12,549 nucleotides of DNA from an uncultured Gammaproteobacteria bacterium (GTDB lineage: Bacteria > Pseudomonadota > Gammaproteobacteria > Rariloculales > Rariloculaceae). Both the position numbers and the translations under genes were made by a program. This document shows, piece after piece, positions 1 through 7,255 of this stretch. The notes beneath the pieces are model-generated. The model was not told the origin of the DNA and searched no databases. It saw only the letters and a list, made by a program, of their open reading frames with translations. The first letter of the stretch is position 1. Each line of letters opens with the position of its first letter. The stretch is from NCBI GenBank assembly GCA_946887385.1, contig CAMPKU010000125.1, positions 1 to 12,549 of the forward strand, given 5' to 3'.

Positions 1-98
1 TAACTTGTATATCGACCGCCTAAATGCGGTGTTTTGGCGCCGCTAGTGCATGACGAGATTTCGAGTTTCACTCCAACCATCCGTGCCTTAGCCATCAT
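1..98 (-). CDS. Partial ORF, probable first integron gene cassette, unknown function
   Basis: An ORF opens at an ATG on the minus strand (98-96; a second ATG follows directly at 95-93) and stays open to the window edge, giving 32 residues that begin MMAKARMVGVKLEIS. I recognise no family. The only ribosome-binding-like sequence is GGAA just upstream, which suits the second ATG better. It diverges from the integrase gene and starts about 50 bp past a candidate attI core, which is where the first cassette of an integron sits. Cassette ORFs are usually short and of unknown function, so position is the main support. Only 98 bases are visible, so a chance ORF remains possible. Confidence 0.45.
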   Translation of the reverse strand, partial: MMAKARMVGVKLEISSCTSGAKTPHLGGRYTS

Positions 99-136
99 TT
101 CCGTTCGAATCGGCCAGTAATTAGACCGCGTCTCAT
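95..136 (-). CDS. Possible 13-codon leader ORF overlapping the cassette ORF
   Basis: On the minus strand an ATG at 136-134 opens a 13-codon frame (MRRGLITGRFERK) that ends in TGA at 97-95. The stop overlaps the start of the following ORF as ATGA (98-95), the arrangement seen in translational coupling. Short leader ORFs in class 1 integrons (ORF-11 and ORF-18 in attI1) are known to boost translation of cassette genes with poor ribosome-binding sites. The match here is in layout only. There is no clear ribosome-binding site before this ATG, and so short a frame can arise by chance. Confidence 0.2.
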   Translation of the reverse strand: MRRGLITGRFERK

Positions 137-146
137 CCGAAGCGCC

Positions 147-153
147 GTTCAAC
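147..153 (-). other. Candidate attI recombination core (GTTGAAC)
   Basis: Read on the minus strand, 153-147 is GTTGAAC, which fits the integron core consensus GTTRRRY. It lies 83 bp upstream of the integrase start codon, between the divergent integrase gene and the leftward ORF. That is where attI joins the first cassette; exchange would fall between the G (153) and the first T (152). The motif is short and will occur by chance, so its position is what makes it credible. The flanking integrase-binding sites of attI are not conserved enough to recognise by eye. Confidence 0.4.
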
Positions 154-180
154 ATAGGTTTGCGATGCCGCTGCCGTCAA
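151..180 (-). promoter_or_regulatory. Candidate cassette promoter (Pc) reading into the array
   Basis: On the minus strand TTGACG (180-175, five of six matches to the -35 consensus) is followed after 18 bp by TATGTT (156-151, four of six matches to the -10 consensus). It points away from intI towards the leftward ORF and overlaps the candidate attI core. This is the job of an integron Pc promoter, although in class 1 integrons the main Pc lies inside intI. The call rests on the sequence match and position only. Confidence 0.3.
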
Positions 181-201
181 TGGTCGCCGTGCCGCATTGA
201 C
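176..201. repeat. 7-bp inverted repeat between intI and the cassette
   Basis: GTCAATG (176-182) and CATTGAC (195-201) form a perfect inverted repeat with a 12-bp spacer. Each arm contains TTGAC reading outwards, so the left arm overlaps the -35 of the candidate cassette promoter and the right arm lies 35 bp before the intI start codon. It could be an operator or part of the integrase-binding region of attI. It has no resemblance to a LexA box (CTGT-N8-ACAG). Confidence 0.35.
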
Positions 202-235
202 CTCGATCGAGCGAACTTACCAGGAGAGACCGATT

Positions 236-1213
236 ATGTCGCTGCCGAGCGGGAATCCGCCGCGGTTGCTGGACCAGGTGCGGGAGCTGATCCGCATTCG
301 CCATTACAGCATCCGGACCGAACAAGCCTATGTCCAATGGATCCGGCGCTTCATTCTGTTTCACGGCAAGCGCCACCCGCGAGACATGGGCGCACGAGAG
401 CTCACCGCGTTTCTGAGCGATCTGGCCGGGCAGCGCAACGTCGCCGCTTCGACGCAGAATCAGGCGTTGCATGCCATTCTGTTTTTGTACCGCGACGTGC
501 TCAAGGTCGATCTGCCTTGGCTGAATCAAGTCCAGCGAGCCAAGAAGCCGCAGCGCTTGCCGGTCGTTTTCACGCGGGAAGAGGTCAAGGCGCTGCTGGC
601 TCAGCTAGAAGGAACGACGTGGCTCATGGCCATGCTGACATACGGCAGCGGTCTACGTCTGCTCGAGTGCTTGAGATTGCGCGTCAAAGACGTGGACTTT
701 CACTACAAGCAACTGCTGGTACGGGATGCGAAGGGCCAGAAGGACCGGGTGACTATGCTGCCCAGCTCTCTCATCGATCCGATGCGAACGCATCTTGCGA
801 GAGTCCATCAGCTTCATGAGAGCGATCTTCGCGAAGGTTTCGGGCGCGTCGACTTGCCGCACGCACTGGCCGGCAAGTACCCGAGCGCGAATCGCGAATG
901 GGGCTGGCAATACGTGTTCCCGTCGTCGCGGCGCTCGATCGACCCACGATCCGGTAGCGAACGTCGGCACCATGCGCCGGAGGACGGGTTGCAGCGGGCC
1001 GTGAAGCAAGCCATACGCAACGCAAACATCGTCAAGCCGGGCAGTGTTCATACGTTGCGCCACTCCTTCGCAACACACTTGCTGGAGTCGGGCTACGACA
1101 TTCGTACCGTGCAGGAGTTGCTCGGCCACGCGGACGTGAAAACCACGATGATCTACACCCACGTCCTGAATCGAGGCGGACGCGGGGTGGTCAGCCCAGT
1201 CGACGTGGCATGA
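236..1213 (+). CDS. intI: Integron integrase (tyrosine recombinase IntI)
   Basis: A site-specific tyrosine recombinase that inserts and excises gene cassettes by recombination between attI and attC. The protein has 325 residues, the usual IntI size. An N-terminal SAM-like DNA-binding domain spans about residues 10-95 and the catalytic domain about 110-315. The catalytic set is present: R141 in [10 protein letters not shown]272 and R275 in [12 protein letters not shown]298 in LLGHAD, and nucleophile Y307 in MIYTHV. The extra IntI-specific segment that separates integron integrases from XerC/D lies at about 206-240 ([15 protein letters not shown]). The ATG at 236 is chosen because AGGAGA sits 9 bp upstream; a TTG at 197 would lengthen it without support. 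It appears intact. Its stop codon is 8 bp from the convergent pabB stop, and the cassettes should lie to the left. Confidence 0.95.
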   Translation: MSLPSGNPPRLLDQVRELIRIRHYSIRTEQAYVQWIRRFILFHGKRHPRDMGARELTAFLSDLAGQRNVAASTQNQALHAILFLYRDVLKVDLPWLNQVQRAKKPQRLPVVFTREEVKALLAQLEGTTWLMAMLTYGSGLRLLECLRLRVKDVDFHYKQLLVRDAKGQKDRVTMLPSSLIDPMRTHLARVHQLHESDLREGFGRVDLPHALAGKYPSANREWGWQYVFPSSRRSIDPRSGSERRHHAPEDGLQRAVKQAIRNANIVKPGSVHTLRHSFATHLLESGYDIRTVQELLGHADVKTTMIYTHVLNRGGRGVVSPVDVA

Positions 1214-1221
1214 GGGAGCGT

Positions 1222-2595
1222 CTACTGAGCGGCGGAATCCATCACCGCGAGCATCGCCCCCGCCTTGTCCAAGCTCTCTTGATACTCCGCATCGACGTTC
1301 GAATCGGCCACCACGCCGCCGCCCGCCCACGTGTAGATGTGCTCGCCCTGCTGCACGAGCGTGCGGATGGCGATGTTCAAGTCCATGTTGCCGTCGTAGC
1401 CGATGTAGCCGATCGAGCCGCAGTACACGCTGCGCCGGTGCGGCTCGAGCTCTTCGATAATCTTCATGGCCGCGACTTTCGGCGCGCCGGTGATCGAGCC
1501 GCCCGGGAAACAGGCGCCGACGAGGTCGAGCGCGTGCTTGCCCGGCGCCAGGCGCCCTTCGACGGTGCTCACGAGCTGGTGCACGTTCGCGAACGACTCG
1601 ATGTCGAACAGCTTGCTCGCGCGCACGGAGCCCGGCACGCAGCACTTGCCCAAGTCGTTGCGTAGCAGGTCCACGATCATGACGTTCTCGGCGCGGTCTT
1701 TTGCGCTGGTGCGCAAGTCCTCGGCGAGCGCGCGGTCGCGAACGCTATCCGAGGAGCGCGGACGCGTGCCCTTGATCGGCTTGGTCTCGACGTGGTCGCC
1801 GCGCAGCTCCAAGAAGCGCTCGGGCGAAGAGCACACGATCTTGCCGTCCGGTAGATCGAGAAACGCTGCAAAGGGCGCCGGGTTGATCGCGCGCAGCTTC
1901 AAATACGCGTGCCAGGCGTCGCCGGCCGCACGCGCCGCAAAACGCTGCGTGAGATTTACCTGATAGCAATCGCCGGCGCGGATGTGCGCTTGCACGCGCT
2001 CGAACGCAGCGGCATAGGCGGCGCGGCTCAAGTTCGACTGTGGCGCATCGAGCACGCGAAACTCCGTCGGCTCGGGCGGCGGCCCGCTTTGCAGCCGCGC
2101 GATGAGGTGCGGCCATTCGGCGAACGTGCGCTCGTCGCGCCCGAAGCCCACGAGCCGCGTGCGGCGCGCCTCGTGATCCACGACGACGGCCCAATCGTAA
2201 ATGCCGAACGCGAGATCGGGCATGGCGATGTCGGCCGTGGCGAGCGCCGGTATGCGCTCGAACCGCCGGCCCAAGTCGTAGCCGAAGTAGCCCACGGCGC
2301 CGCCGCAGAACGGCAGCCCGGGCTGCGCCGGCGCTACAGCGCCCAACTGCTCGCGGAGCAGCTCGAGCGGGGGGCGGCGCGACTGCGCCGGCGCCGCGCC
2401 CCGCACGGCAACTTCAGTGGTATCGCCGTGCGTGCGCAGCGTGATGTAGGGATCGGCCACCAGGATGTCGAAGCGGCCGCGACCGTCCCCGGCGGCGCTG
2501 TCGAGCCACACGGCCCACGGCAGTTCCGCCACTGTGCGGAACCGCCGCGCGACCGCATCGGTGTGCTCGAGCTCGGTGATTCTTGGTGTCTGCAA
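1222..2595 (-). CDS. pabB: Aminodeoxychorismate synthase component I (PabB)
   Basis: A cytosolic enzyme that aminates chorismate to 4-amino-4-deoxychorismate, the step towards p-aminobenzoate and folate; its glutamine amidotransferase partner PabA is not in the window. The 457 residues match the E. coli enzyme in length and layout. The N-terminal lobe has the regulatory-pocket motif near LDSAAG (31-36) followed by RFDILVADP, and the chorismate-binding domain covers about 190-450. The PIKGT motif (273-277) has a lysine at 275; anthranilate synthase TrpE has alanine there, so this supports PabB over TrpE. SAKDRAENVMIVDLLRND, FPGGSITGAPK and the late GGGVVADS segment are all intact. The start is a TTG with only a weak ribosome-binding site. 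No ATG lies between it and the upstream stop, and the N-terminus aligns with family members from there. It follows the secreted-protein gene by 57 bp and is probably co-transcribed with it. Confidence 0.93.
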   Translation of the reverse strand: MQTPRITELEHTDAVARRFRTVAELPWAVWLDSAAGDGRGRFDILVADPYITLRTHGDTTEVAVRGAAPAQSRRPPLELLREQLGAVAPAQPGLPFCGGAVGYFGYDLGRRFERIPALATADIAMPDLAFGIYDWAVVVDHEARRTRLVGFGRDERTFAEWPHLIARLQSGPPPEPTEFRVLDAPQSNLSRAAYAAAFERVQAHIRAGDCYQVNLTQRFAARAAGDAWHAYLKLRAINPAPFAAFLDLPDGKIVCSSPERFLELRGDHVETKPIKGTRPRSSDSVRDRALAEDLRTSAKDRAENVMIVDLLRNDLGKCCVPGSVRASKLFDIESFANVHQLVSTVEGRLAPGKHALDLVGACFPGGSITGAPKVAAMKIIEELEPHRRSVYCGSIGYIGYDGNMDLNIAIRTLVQQGEHIYTWAGGGVVADSNVDAEYQESLDKAGAMLAVMDSAAQ

Positions 2596-2652
2596 TTGGG
2601 CGGCCCCAGACCGCGAGCTCGCGGCAGGTACTGTGGGCCGCGGGAACGAGCG

Positions 2653-3441
2653 CTAATTTTCGAGCAGGTCCTCCACCTCGGACAATACGTCCTCATCGCT
2701 TTCCGTTGCGGCGGCACGGGCGGCGATATCCATCGGCGGCAGGTCCCGCAGTGTAGCTTCCGTGAGCTCGCCGATGCGCCCCGCGGGGTCTTCCATGATG
2801 GCGTCGTAGCCCGCGATCGAGCCGCGCCGCAGCACGGGCGGCACGAAAAACGCCTCGATGTTGGACGTTGCGCCGTCGATCAGGCTCACCGAGATCAGCG
2901 TGCTCGAGCCCGAGGCGCCGAAGCCCGTAAGGATGGAAACTGCCGAAGCGCCGGCTGCAGCCGCGTAGATCTGGATCTCCGCGAAACCCACGGCGTCCAC
3001 GCCGAGCTTGGCGGCGAGCAGCCGCATTTCGTCGCCGGCCTCGTAGCGCCGCTTCGCGATCTGGCGCGGCAGACGCGTCCGCAACTGCGTCAACAGCTCC
3101 GAGTAGCGGCGGCTCGCGTCGAGCACCATTTCCTGGAGCTCGGGATCGGCGCCCACCTCGGTGGGCGTGAGCATGCGCACTTCGTAGCCTTGTGCCTTGA
3201 ACGCGGCCTCGACGCTCGCGCCCAGGTAGCCCGCCAGGTCGCCGCTCTCCTCGATCTGCTGCTCGGTTTGCACGATCTTGCGCTTGATGAGCATCGCCTG
3301 CGGCGGCAGGAAAGCAATCGACCGCGGCCGCGTGGCGCCTTGCTCGAATTCCTTCGTCGCGTGCATCGCGGCCTCGGCCGTAACGGCGGCGCCGAACACC
3401 GCGATTGCGGCCAGAACACTAGTCAGCAATCGTCGCAACAT
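2653..3441 (-). CDS. Secreted protein of unknown function, linked to the M48 protease gene
   Basis: A 262-residue protein I cannot assign to a family. Residues 1-24 (MLRRLLTSVLAAIAVFGAAV...) form a typical Sec signal peptide with cleavage likely after TAEA; there is no lipobox cysteine, so a soluble periplasmic protein is expected. The mature part starts with a strand-like RSIAFLPPQ, then a charged, probably helical stretch (about 40-140), an Ala/Gly/Ser-rich segment near 150-175, and an acidic tail ending EDLLEN. The N-terminal part loosely recalls GNA1162/DUF799-like outer-membrane-associated proteins, but this is only an impression. The start at 3441 is favoured over an in-frame ATG at 3468 because GGAGGAG lies 7 bp upstream and the signal peptide then begins correctly. 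It overlaps the protease gene by 23 bp, suggesting translational coupling and a shared periplasmic role. Confidence 0.75.
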   Translation of the reverse strand: MLRRLLTSVLAAIAVFGAAVTAEAAMHATKEFEQGATRPRSIAFLPPQAMLIKRKIVQTEQQIEESGDLAGYLGASVEAAFKAQGYEVRMLTPTEVGADPELQEMVLDASRRYSELLTQLRTRLPRQIAKRRYEAGDEMRLLAAKLGVDAVGFAEIQIYAAAAGASAVSILTGFGASGSSTLISVSLIDGATSNIEAFFVPPVLRRGSIAGYDAIMEDPAGRIGELTEATLRDLPPMDIAARAAATESDEDVLSEVEDLLEN

Positions 3442-4741
3442 CGCTCGTCTCCTCCGTTCGTAACTCATCGCGCAGCGCGCGCAGCCGCGCCACGACTACG
3501 GCGCGATCGCCGGCATCGGGCAGCTTGCGCAAATACTCCACGTACGCCGCGGCAGCGGCGCGCGGCTCGCCGAGCCGCTCCGCCACCTCGCCGAGGCCGC
3601 GGTGAGCGGGCGCGTAATTCGCATCGAGCTCGAGCGCGCGCTCGTACGCGCTGCGCGCCCGGCCAAGATTTGCGCGCAACGCCTCTTGGCCTTCGGGCGT
3701 TTCAAGCAGGCGCGCTGCGCGCTCCTGGCGCGTGCGCGTAACTCTTCGATTCGCGTTGCGGGCGCGCTCGCGGTTGCTGAGCTCCTGATCGTCGAGCTCG
3801 GTGAGCGGGCCCATTGCAGCCCATGCGTCGCCGGTAAGCTGGATGAGCTCGGGCCGCTCGGGATAGCGCGCCGCAAGATTTTCGGCGAGCGCGACGGCCG
3901 TGCGCGGGTAGTCGTCCTGAATGTAGTCGCGAATCGTCATCGTGCGAATGGGGAACACGATGCCGTCGAACTCTTCGGTGTCGCGGCGGCCGGCCGGCGC
4001 GCCGGCTACTTGCTCGCGCGTGCGCGCGGCTCGCGCTTCGAGCTGCGGATGCGTGCTCCAGATCGTGGCCATGCGCGGCGTGATGCCTTCGTAGTCCCGA
4101 GCCAGAACGCCGTAAATCTCCGGCAACGCCTGTGCGTCGTACGGGCTCGCCACCATCAGCGGCACGGCATGATCGTCGGCTTCCTGCTCGAGCTCGCGGC
4201 TGAAGCCGTACATCGAGGCCGTCAGGCCCGTCGAGATCACGGCGCCGATGCCGCCCAGCACGCCCGTTAGCACCATGCCCGCGACGATCTTCTTGTTCGC
4301 TGCGCGGAAGTTCACGATCGAGTGATGCCCCGCGACATGATTCACCTCGTGCGCGAGGATCGCCGCGAGTTGCGCCGTATCCGTGAGCCGGGCGAGCATG
4401 CCCGTGTGCATGTAGATGTCGCCGTTCGGCAGCGCGAACGCGTTCGGCGACGGATCGCGCAGCACGAAGAAGCGGTACTCGATGTAGTCGTCGGTGGACG
4501 GCGGTGCGAGGCTGCGGCCCACGCTCGCCACGAGCTCGACGACGCGCGGCTCCGTCTAGCGCAGCGACTGCCGCTCGAAGTAGCCGTGGAGCTCGCGCGA
4601 CTCCTCGATGAGCCGATGCTCTTTGTCTTTGAGCGGCACGGGCTCATACACGCCCTCCGCGCTCGCGCCCGCGGCGAACGACAGCATCGCCGAGGCTATC
4701 AGCGTGCGAATCGGCGAACGATTTGGGCTCTTTCGAGTCAT
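3419..4741 (-). pseudogene. M48-family periplasmic metalloprotease (BepA-like, with TPR), interrupted by one in-frame TAG
   Basis: Read through a single TAG (4558-4556), this encodes 440 residues of a zinc metalloprotease of the BepA/M48 type, which degrades or helps assemble outer-membrane proteins. A signal peptide at about 1-28 ends ASA. The zinc site is HEVNH (131-135) plus ELEQEAD (183-189), and STHP near 229-232 matches a conserved family motif. A hydrophobic stretch (153-174) follows the zinc site, and TPR-like helices occupy about 360-425. The TAG is codon 62, between ERQSLR and TEPRVVEL, where relatives usually have an ordinary residue, so it looks like one substitution. The fragment after it has only a GTG at 4531 with no ribosome-binding site, so separate translation is unlikely. 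Possibilities are a real nonsense mutation, a sequencing error or stop read-through. The proposed ATG start also lacks a clear ribosome-binding site. Confidence 0.85.
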
Positions 4742-4814
4742 CGGCAACGCGTGTACGGTGGCTACTACTGTGTGAACCGAAACTGAATCTACGGCTGCGC
4801 GCCGCGCAGGCGTA

Positions 4815-4824
4815 AGCGTACGCT
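4815..4824. promoter_or_regulatory. Perfect 10-bp palindrome upstream of the alpha/beta hydrolase
   Basis: AGCGTACGCT is its own reverse complement. It lies 19 bp before the GTG start of the hydrolase, inside the 102-bp divergent gap between that gene and the M48 protease gene. The position suits an operator acting on one or both genes. I see no convincing -35/-10 pair around it and cannot name a regulator. Confidence 0.25.
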
Positions 4825-4843
4825 GGAACGGGGGATCGATATC

Positions 4844-5614
4844 GTGACTCATTTCACTCGCCGCATCTTAAAAATCAATGGGATCGATACGGTGGTGCTC
4901 GAAGCAGGCAGCGGCCCGCCGCTCGTCTACTTGCACGGGGCGGGCACGGTAACCGGGTTCGACTTCGCCGAGGATTGGAGCCGCAGCTTCCGCGTCATCA
5001 TTCCCTACCATCCCGGATTTGGGCCCTCCGCCGACGACCCCGCGATCGAGGAGATCCACGATTACGTGCTCCATTACGTCGAGCTGTTCGACACGCTCGA
5101 GCTGCGCCAGTTTCGGCTCGTGGGCCAGTCGATGGGTGGGTTCATCGCCACCAAGTTCGCCGTCGAGCACGGGTCGAAGGTGGAGAAGCTGGTTTTGATC
5201 TGCCCCATCGGGATACCGGTTCCTCCGGGCCAACCCACCGTCAACTTCCTCGCAGTGCCGCCCGAAGAGCTGCCGGCGCTGTTGGCGCACAACCCGCAAA
5301 CCGTCATCAAGCACCTGCCGGCCGGCGAGCCGTCGCCCGAGTTCATCGCGGAGCGAGTGAAGGAAGCTACAACGGCCGGCCGCGTGCTCGGCGGCGGCAC
5401 TCGCACGTTCGACGAGAATCTGCCGCGCCAGCTGCATCGCCTCTCGATGCCCACGCTGCTCGTCTGGGGCAAGCAAGACAAGCTCACGCCCACGGCGCAG
5501 CACATCGCCTGGACGAAAGCACTGCCGAACGCACAAGTGCAGCTCTTCGATAACGCCGGCCATCTCGTGCTCGACGAGGCACCCGCCGCGGTCGCCGCTA
5601 TCGCCGCCTTCTAG
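4844..5614 (+). CDS. Alpha/beta-fold hydrolase
   Basis: A 256-residue single-domain alpha/beta hydrolase, probably cytosolic because no signal peptide is visible. The catalytic triad can be read directly: nucleophile S96 in GQSMGG, D212 in WGKQDKLTP and H240 in NAGHLVLDEAP. The oxyanion-hole motif is YLHGAG (29-34), and a helical cap lies between about 125 and 195. This pattern is shared by C-C bond hydrolases, esterases and epoxide hydrolases, so the substrate cannot be called. The start is GTG at 4844 with GGGGGA 8 bp upstream, and the N-terminus has the normal length for the fold. The gene is divergent from the M48 gene and ends 1 bp before the convergent CE15-type gene; neither neighbour fixes its role. 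Confidence 0.88.
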   Translation: MTHFTRRILKINGIDTVVLEAGSGPPLVYLHGAGTVTGFDFAEDWSRSFRVIIPYHPGFGPSADDPAIEEIHDYVLHYVELFDTLELRQFRLVGQSMGGFIATKFAVEHGSKVEKLVLICPIGIPVPPGQPTVNFLAVPPEELPALLAHNPQTVIKHLPAGEPSPEFIAERVKEATTAGRVLGGGTRTFDENLPRQLHRLSMPTLLVWGKQDKLTPTAQHIAWTKALPNAQVQLFDNAGHLVLDEAPAAVAAIAAF

Positions 5615-5615
5615 C

Positions 5616-7088
5616 TCAGGGCTGCCAGTCGAGCTGCGCGCTCGCCCACGGAATGAAATAGCGCCAGTTCGGTCCGTCGGTGTGGCCGCCGTCGTGCTGC
5701 CGCCACGCGAGCTCGCCGTCGAGCAGCCCCACATTCACGGGCGGCATCTTCTCGGTGCGATAGTCGTCGGACGTGCCGAGATCCTTCGCGCCGAGCAGCC
5801 GAAACACGGGCTGTGCCGCGACGGCCGCCATGAAGCTGCCTTGCTGATCGAGCCACAACGCGTCGCCTTTCTCGGGAACGCCGTAGCTAATGAATACCGG
5901 CCGCGGCGCGCAGAGTGCGATGAGCTCGTGCGCGTCGACCGGCAGATCGCCGGCGTTCATGCTACCGAAGGCTGCATCCGCCGCGCCGTACTTCAAGAAG
6001 TTGCCCGCCATCCAGTGGTACTCACCGGCCGCGGTGAGATTCTCCACGGCCTCGCCGAAGTTGCGGCGATGCAGCTTGGCGCCGCCCTCGCCCGACGAGC
6101 CCACGAGCACGACGGCGAAGCGCGGATCGAACGCCATGGCGACCAGCGCGGCCTTGCCGTAGCGCGACACGCCCTCGATGCCCACGCGCCGCGCGTCGAC
6201 GGCGCTCTGCGTTTCCAACCAGTCGAGACCGCGCGACGCACCCCACGCCCACGCGCGCAATGCACCCCAGTCCTCGGGCGTGCGCGGCTGCCCTTTGTTG
6301 ACGAGGCCGATGATGCCGCGCGTGAGCCCCGCGCCGTTGTCGGGCTGCACGCTCGTCGGCCGCAGGGACGCAAATCCCCAGCCGGCCGCGATGAGCTGCT
6401 CCGTGGCCGGGGGGTCGGCGCTCGCGGGCGGCGCGCCGGCGCCCGGCGGCGGACCCGGCCGCACGGCCGGGCGGCACGCTTCGGGCAGGGCGTCCGGCGC
6501 GATGGCTTCGGCCGGCAGCGCGCCGCCGCCGAACATGATCATGACAGGAACGCGCTGCGCCTCGGCCGGCGTGACGAGCGTCATGCAGATCTCGACGTCG
6601 ATCGCTGGGAACGCGCCGTTGTCGACGGTGCCGACGAGCTGGCGCCCGACCACGCGCTTCCCGCCGATGTCCCATTCGCGCGTCGCCACGACGGCCCAGG
6701 CGACGTCCGGCACGCCGCGCGGCACGCGGCCGACGATCTCGCGCTCGAAGTCCTCCACGATCTCGGGGCGGCGCTCGTTCCACCAAGCAGCTTCCGTGGT
6801 GACTTTCGCGCTGCTCTTCAGCGTCAAGGGATCGGGCAAAACGGGAAACGGATTCGCGAGCGCCTCGTCGTAGTTGGCGGCATTCGCTGCGGCCGCGTCG
6901 GCGTTGCGGCCCGGGCGCAGCGCGCGAATGCCGAGCTGCTCCAGCATGTTTCGATGATCGTCGGCCGTGGTCCAACCACTCGCTTCGGCGCCGCTTACGG
7001 GTTGCGCCGACAGCTGCGCACTGTGAATGCCGCCGAGCACAGATGCCATCGCGAAAAGCGAAGCCAACGGCGCAACTTTGCTGAACAT
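5616..7088 (-). CDS. Secreted CE15-type carbohydrate esterase (glucuronoyl esterase-like)
   Basis: A 490-residue exported alpha/beta hydrolase resembling carbohydrate esterase family 15, whose members cleave esters between glucuronic acid on xylan and lignin alcohols. Residues 1-28 form a signal peptide ending near QLSA. The nucleophile is S308 in GVSRYGK, the family's G-x-S-R-x-G-K motif. Candidate acids are E334 in SSGEGGA and D385 in PVDAHELI, and the histidine is probably H469 in HDGGHTDG. EYHWMAGNF and ALCAPRPVFISYG also match bacterial members. A Pro/Ala/Gly-rich stretch at about 205-230 sits as an insertion before the EQLIAAGWGFA segment. The start at 7088 has GGGAGG 4 bp upstream and puts the signal peptide first; a longer frame to 7256 adds 56 unlikely residues. 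No other polysaccharide genes are nearby, so the substrate is inferred from family only. Confidence 0.85.
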   Translation of the reverse strand: MFSKVAPLASLFAMASVLGGIHSAQLSAQPVSGAEASGWTTADDHRNMLEQLGIRALRPGRNADAAAANAANYDEALANPFPVLPDPLTLKSSAKVTTEAAWWNERRPEIVEDFEREIVGRVPRGVPDVAWAVVATREWDIGGKRVVGRQLVGTVDNGAFPAIDVEICMTLVTPAEAQRVPVMIMFGGGALPAEAIAPDALPEACRPAVRPGPPPGAGAPPASADPPATEQLIAAGWGFASLRPTSVQPDNGAGLTRGIIGLVNKGQPRTPEDWGALRAWAWGASRGLDWLETQSAVDARRVGIEGVSRYGKAALVAMAFDPRFAVVLVGSSGEGGAKLHRRNFGEAVENLTAAGEYHWMAGNFLKYGAADAAFGSMNAGDLPVDAHELIALCAPRPVFISYGVPEKGDALWLDQQGSFMAAVAAQPVFRLLGAKDLGTSDDYRTEKMPPVNVGLLDGELAWRQHDGGHTDGPNWRYFIPWASAQLDWQP

Positions 7089-7222
7089 CCGGCCTCCCCG
7101 AGCGTGGACCCGCGCGGACTGCGTGTAGCGCGGTGCCGCATGATCCCGCGAATCGGCGCGAGGGACAACGGTAAGCCCGGCCAGTGGGCGCCGGTGGGCA
7201 CGCGGTTTGCATCGTTCTGGGG

Positions 7223-7237
7223 CCGGCGAGCCGCCGG
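7223..7237. repeat. Short GC-rich hairpin in the esterase / YeaQ-like divergent gap
   Basis: CCGGCG (7223-7228) and CGCCGG (7232-7237) form a perfect 6-bp stem with a 3-base AGC loop, 18 bp before the ATG of the YeaQ-like gene. It has no T-run, so it is not a terminator for either strand. It could shape the mRNA leader of the small membrane protein gene or be a protein-binding site. The rest of this 167-bp gap holds nothing else I can name. Confidence 0.25.
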
Positions 7238-7255
7238 TATGACAGGCGAACCCCA

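Noticed and set aside
236..1213. Integrase as a phage or XerC/D recombinase
   Set aside because: The extra segment at about residues 206-240 with IDPRSG, and the close match around [11 protein letters not shown] and [13 protein letters not shown], point to integron integrases; there are no phage genes nearby.
1909..3741. Very long open frame (610 codons) on the plus strand
   Set aside because: It lies opposite pabB, the secreted-protein gene and part of the M48 gene, all of which show clear family motifs. Its translation is rich in Arg, Ala and Gly with no domains: a GC-rich antisense shadow.
3419..4531. M48 protease as a complete gene starting at the GTG at 4531
   Set aside because: There is no ribosome-binding site there, and the product would lack the signal peptide and N-terminal helix. 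Both are encoded in the same frame just beyond the TAG, so the GTG is internal.
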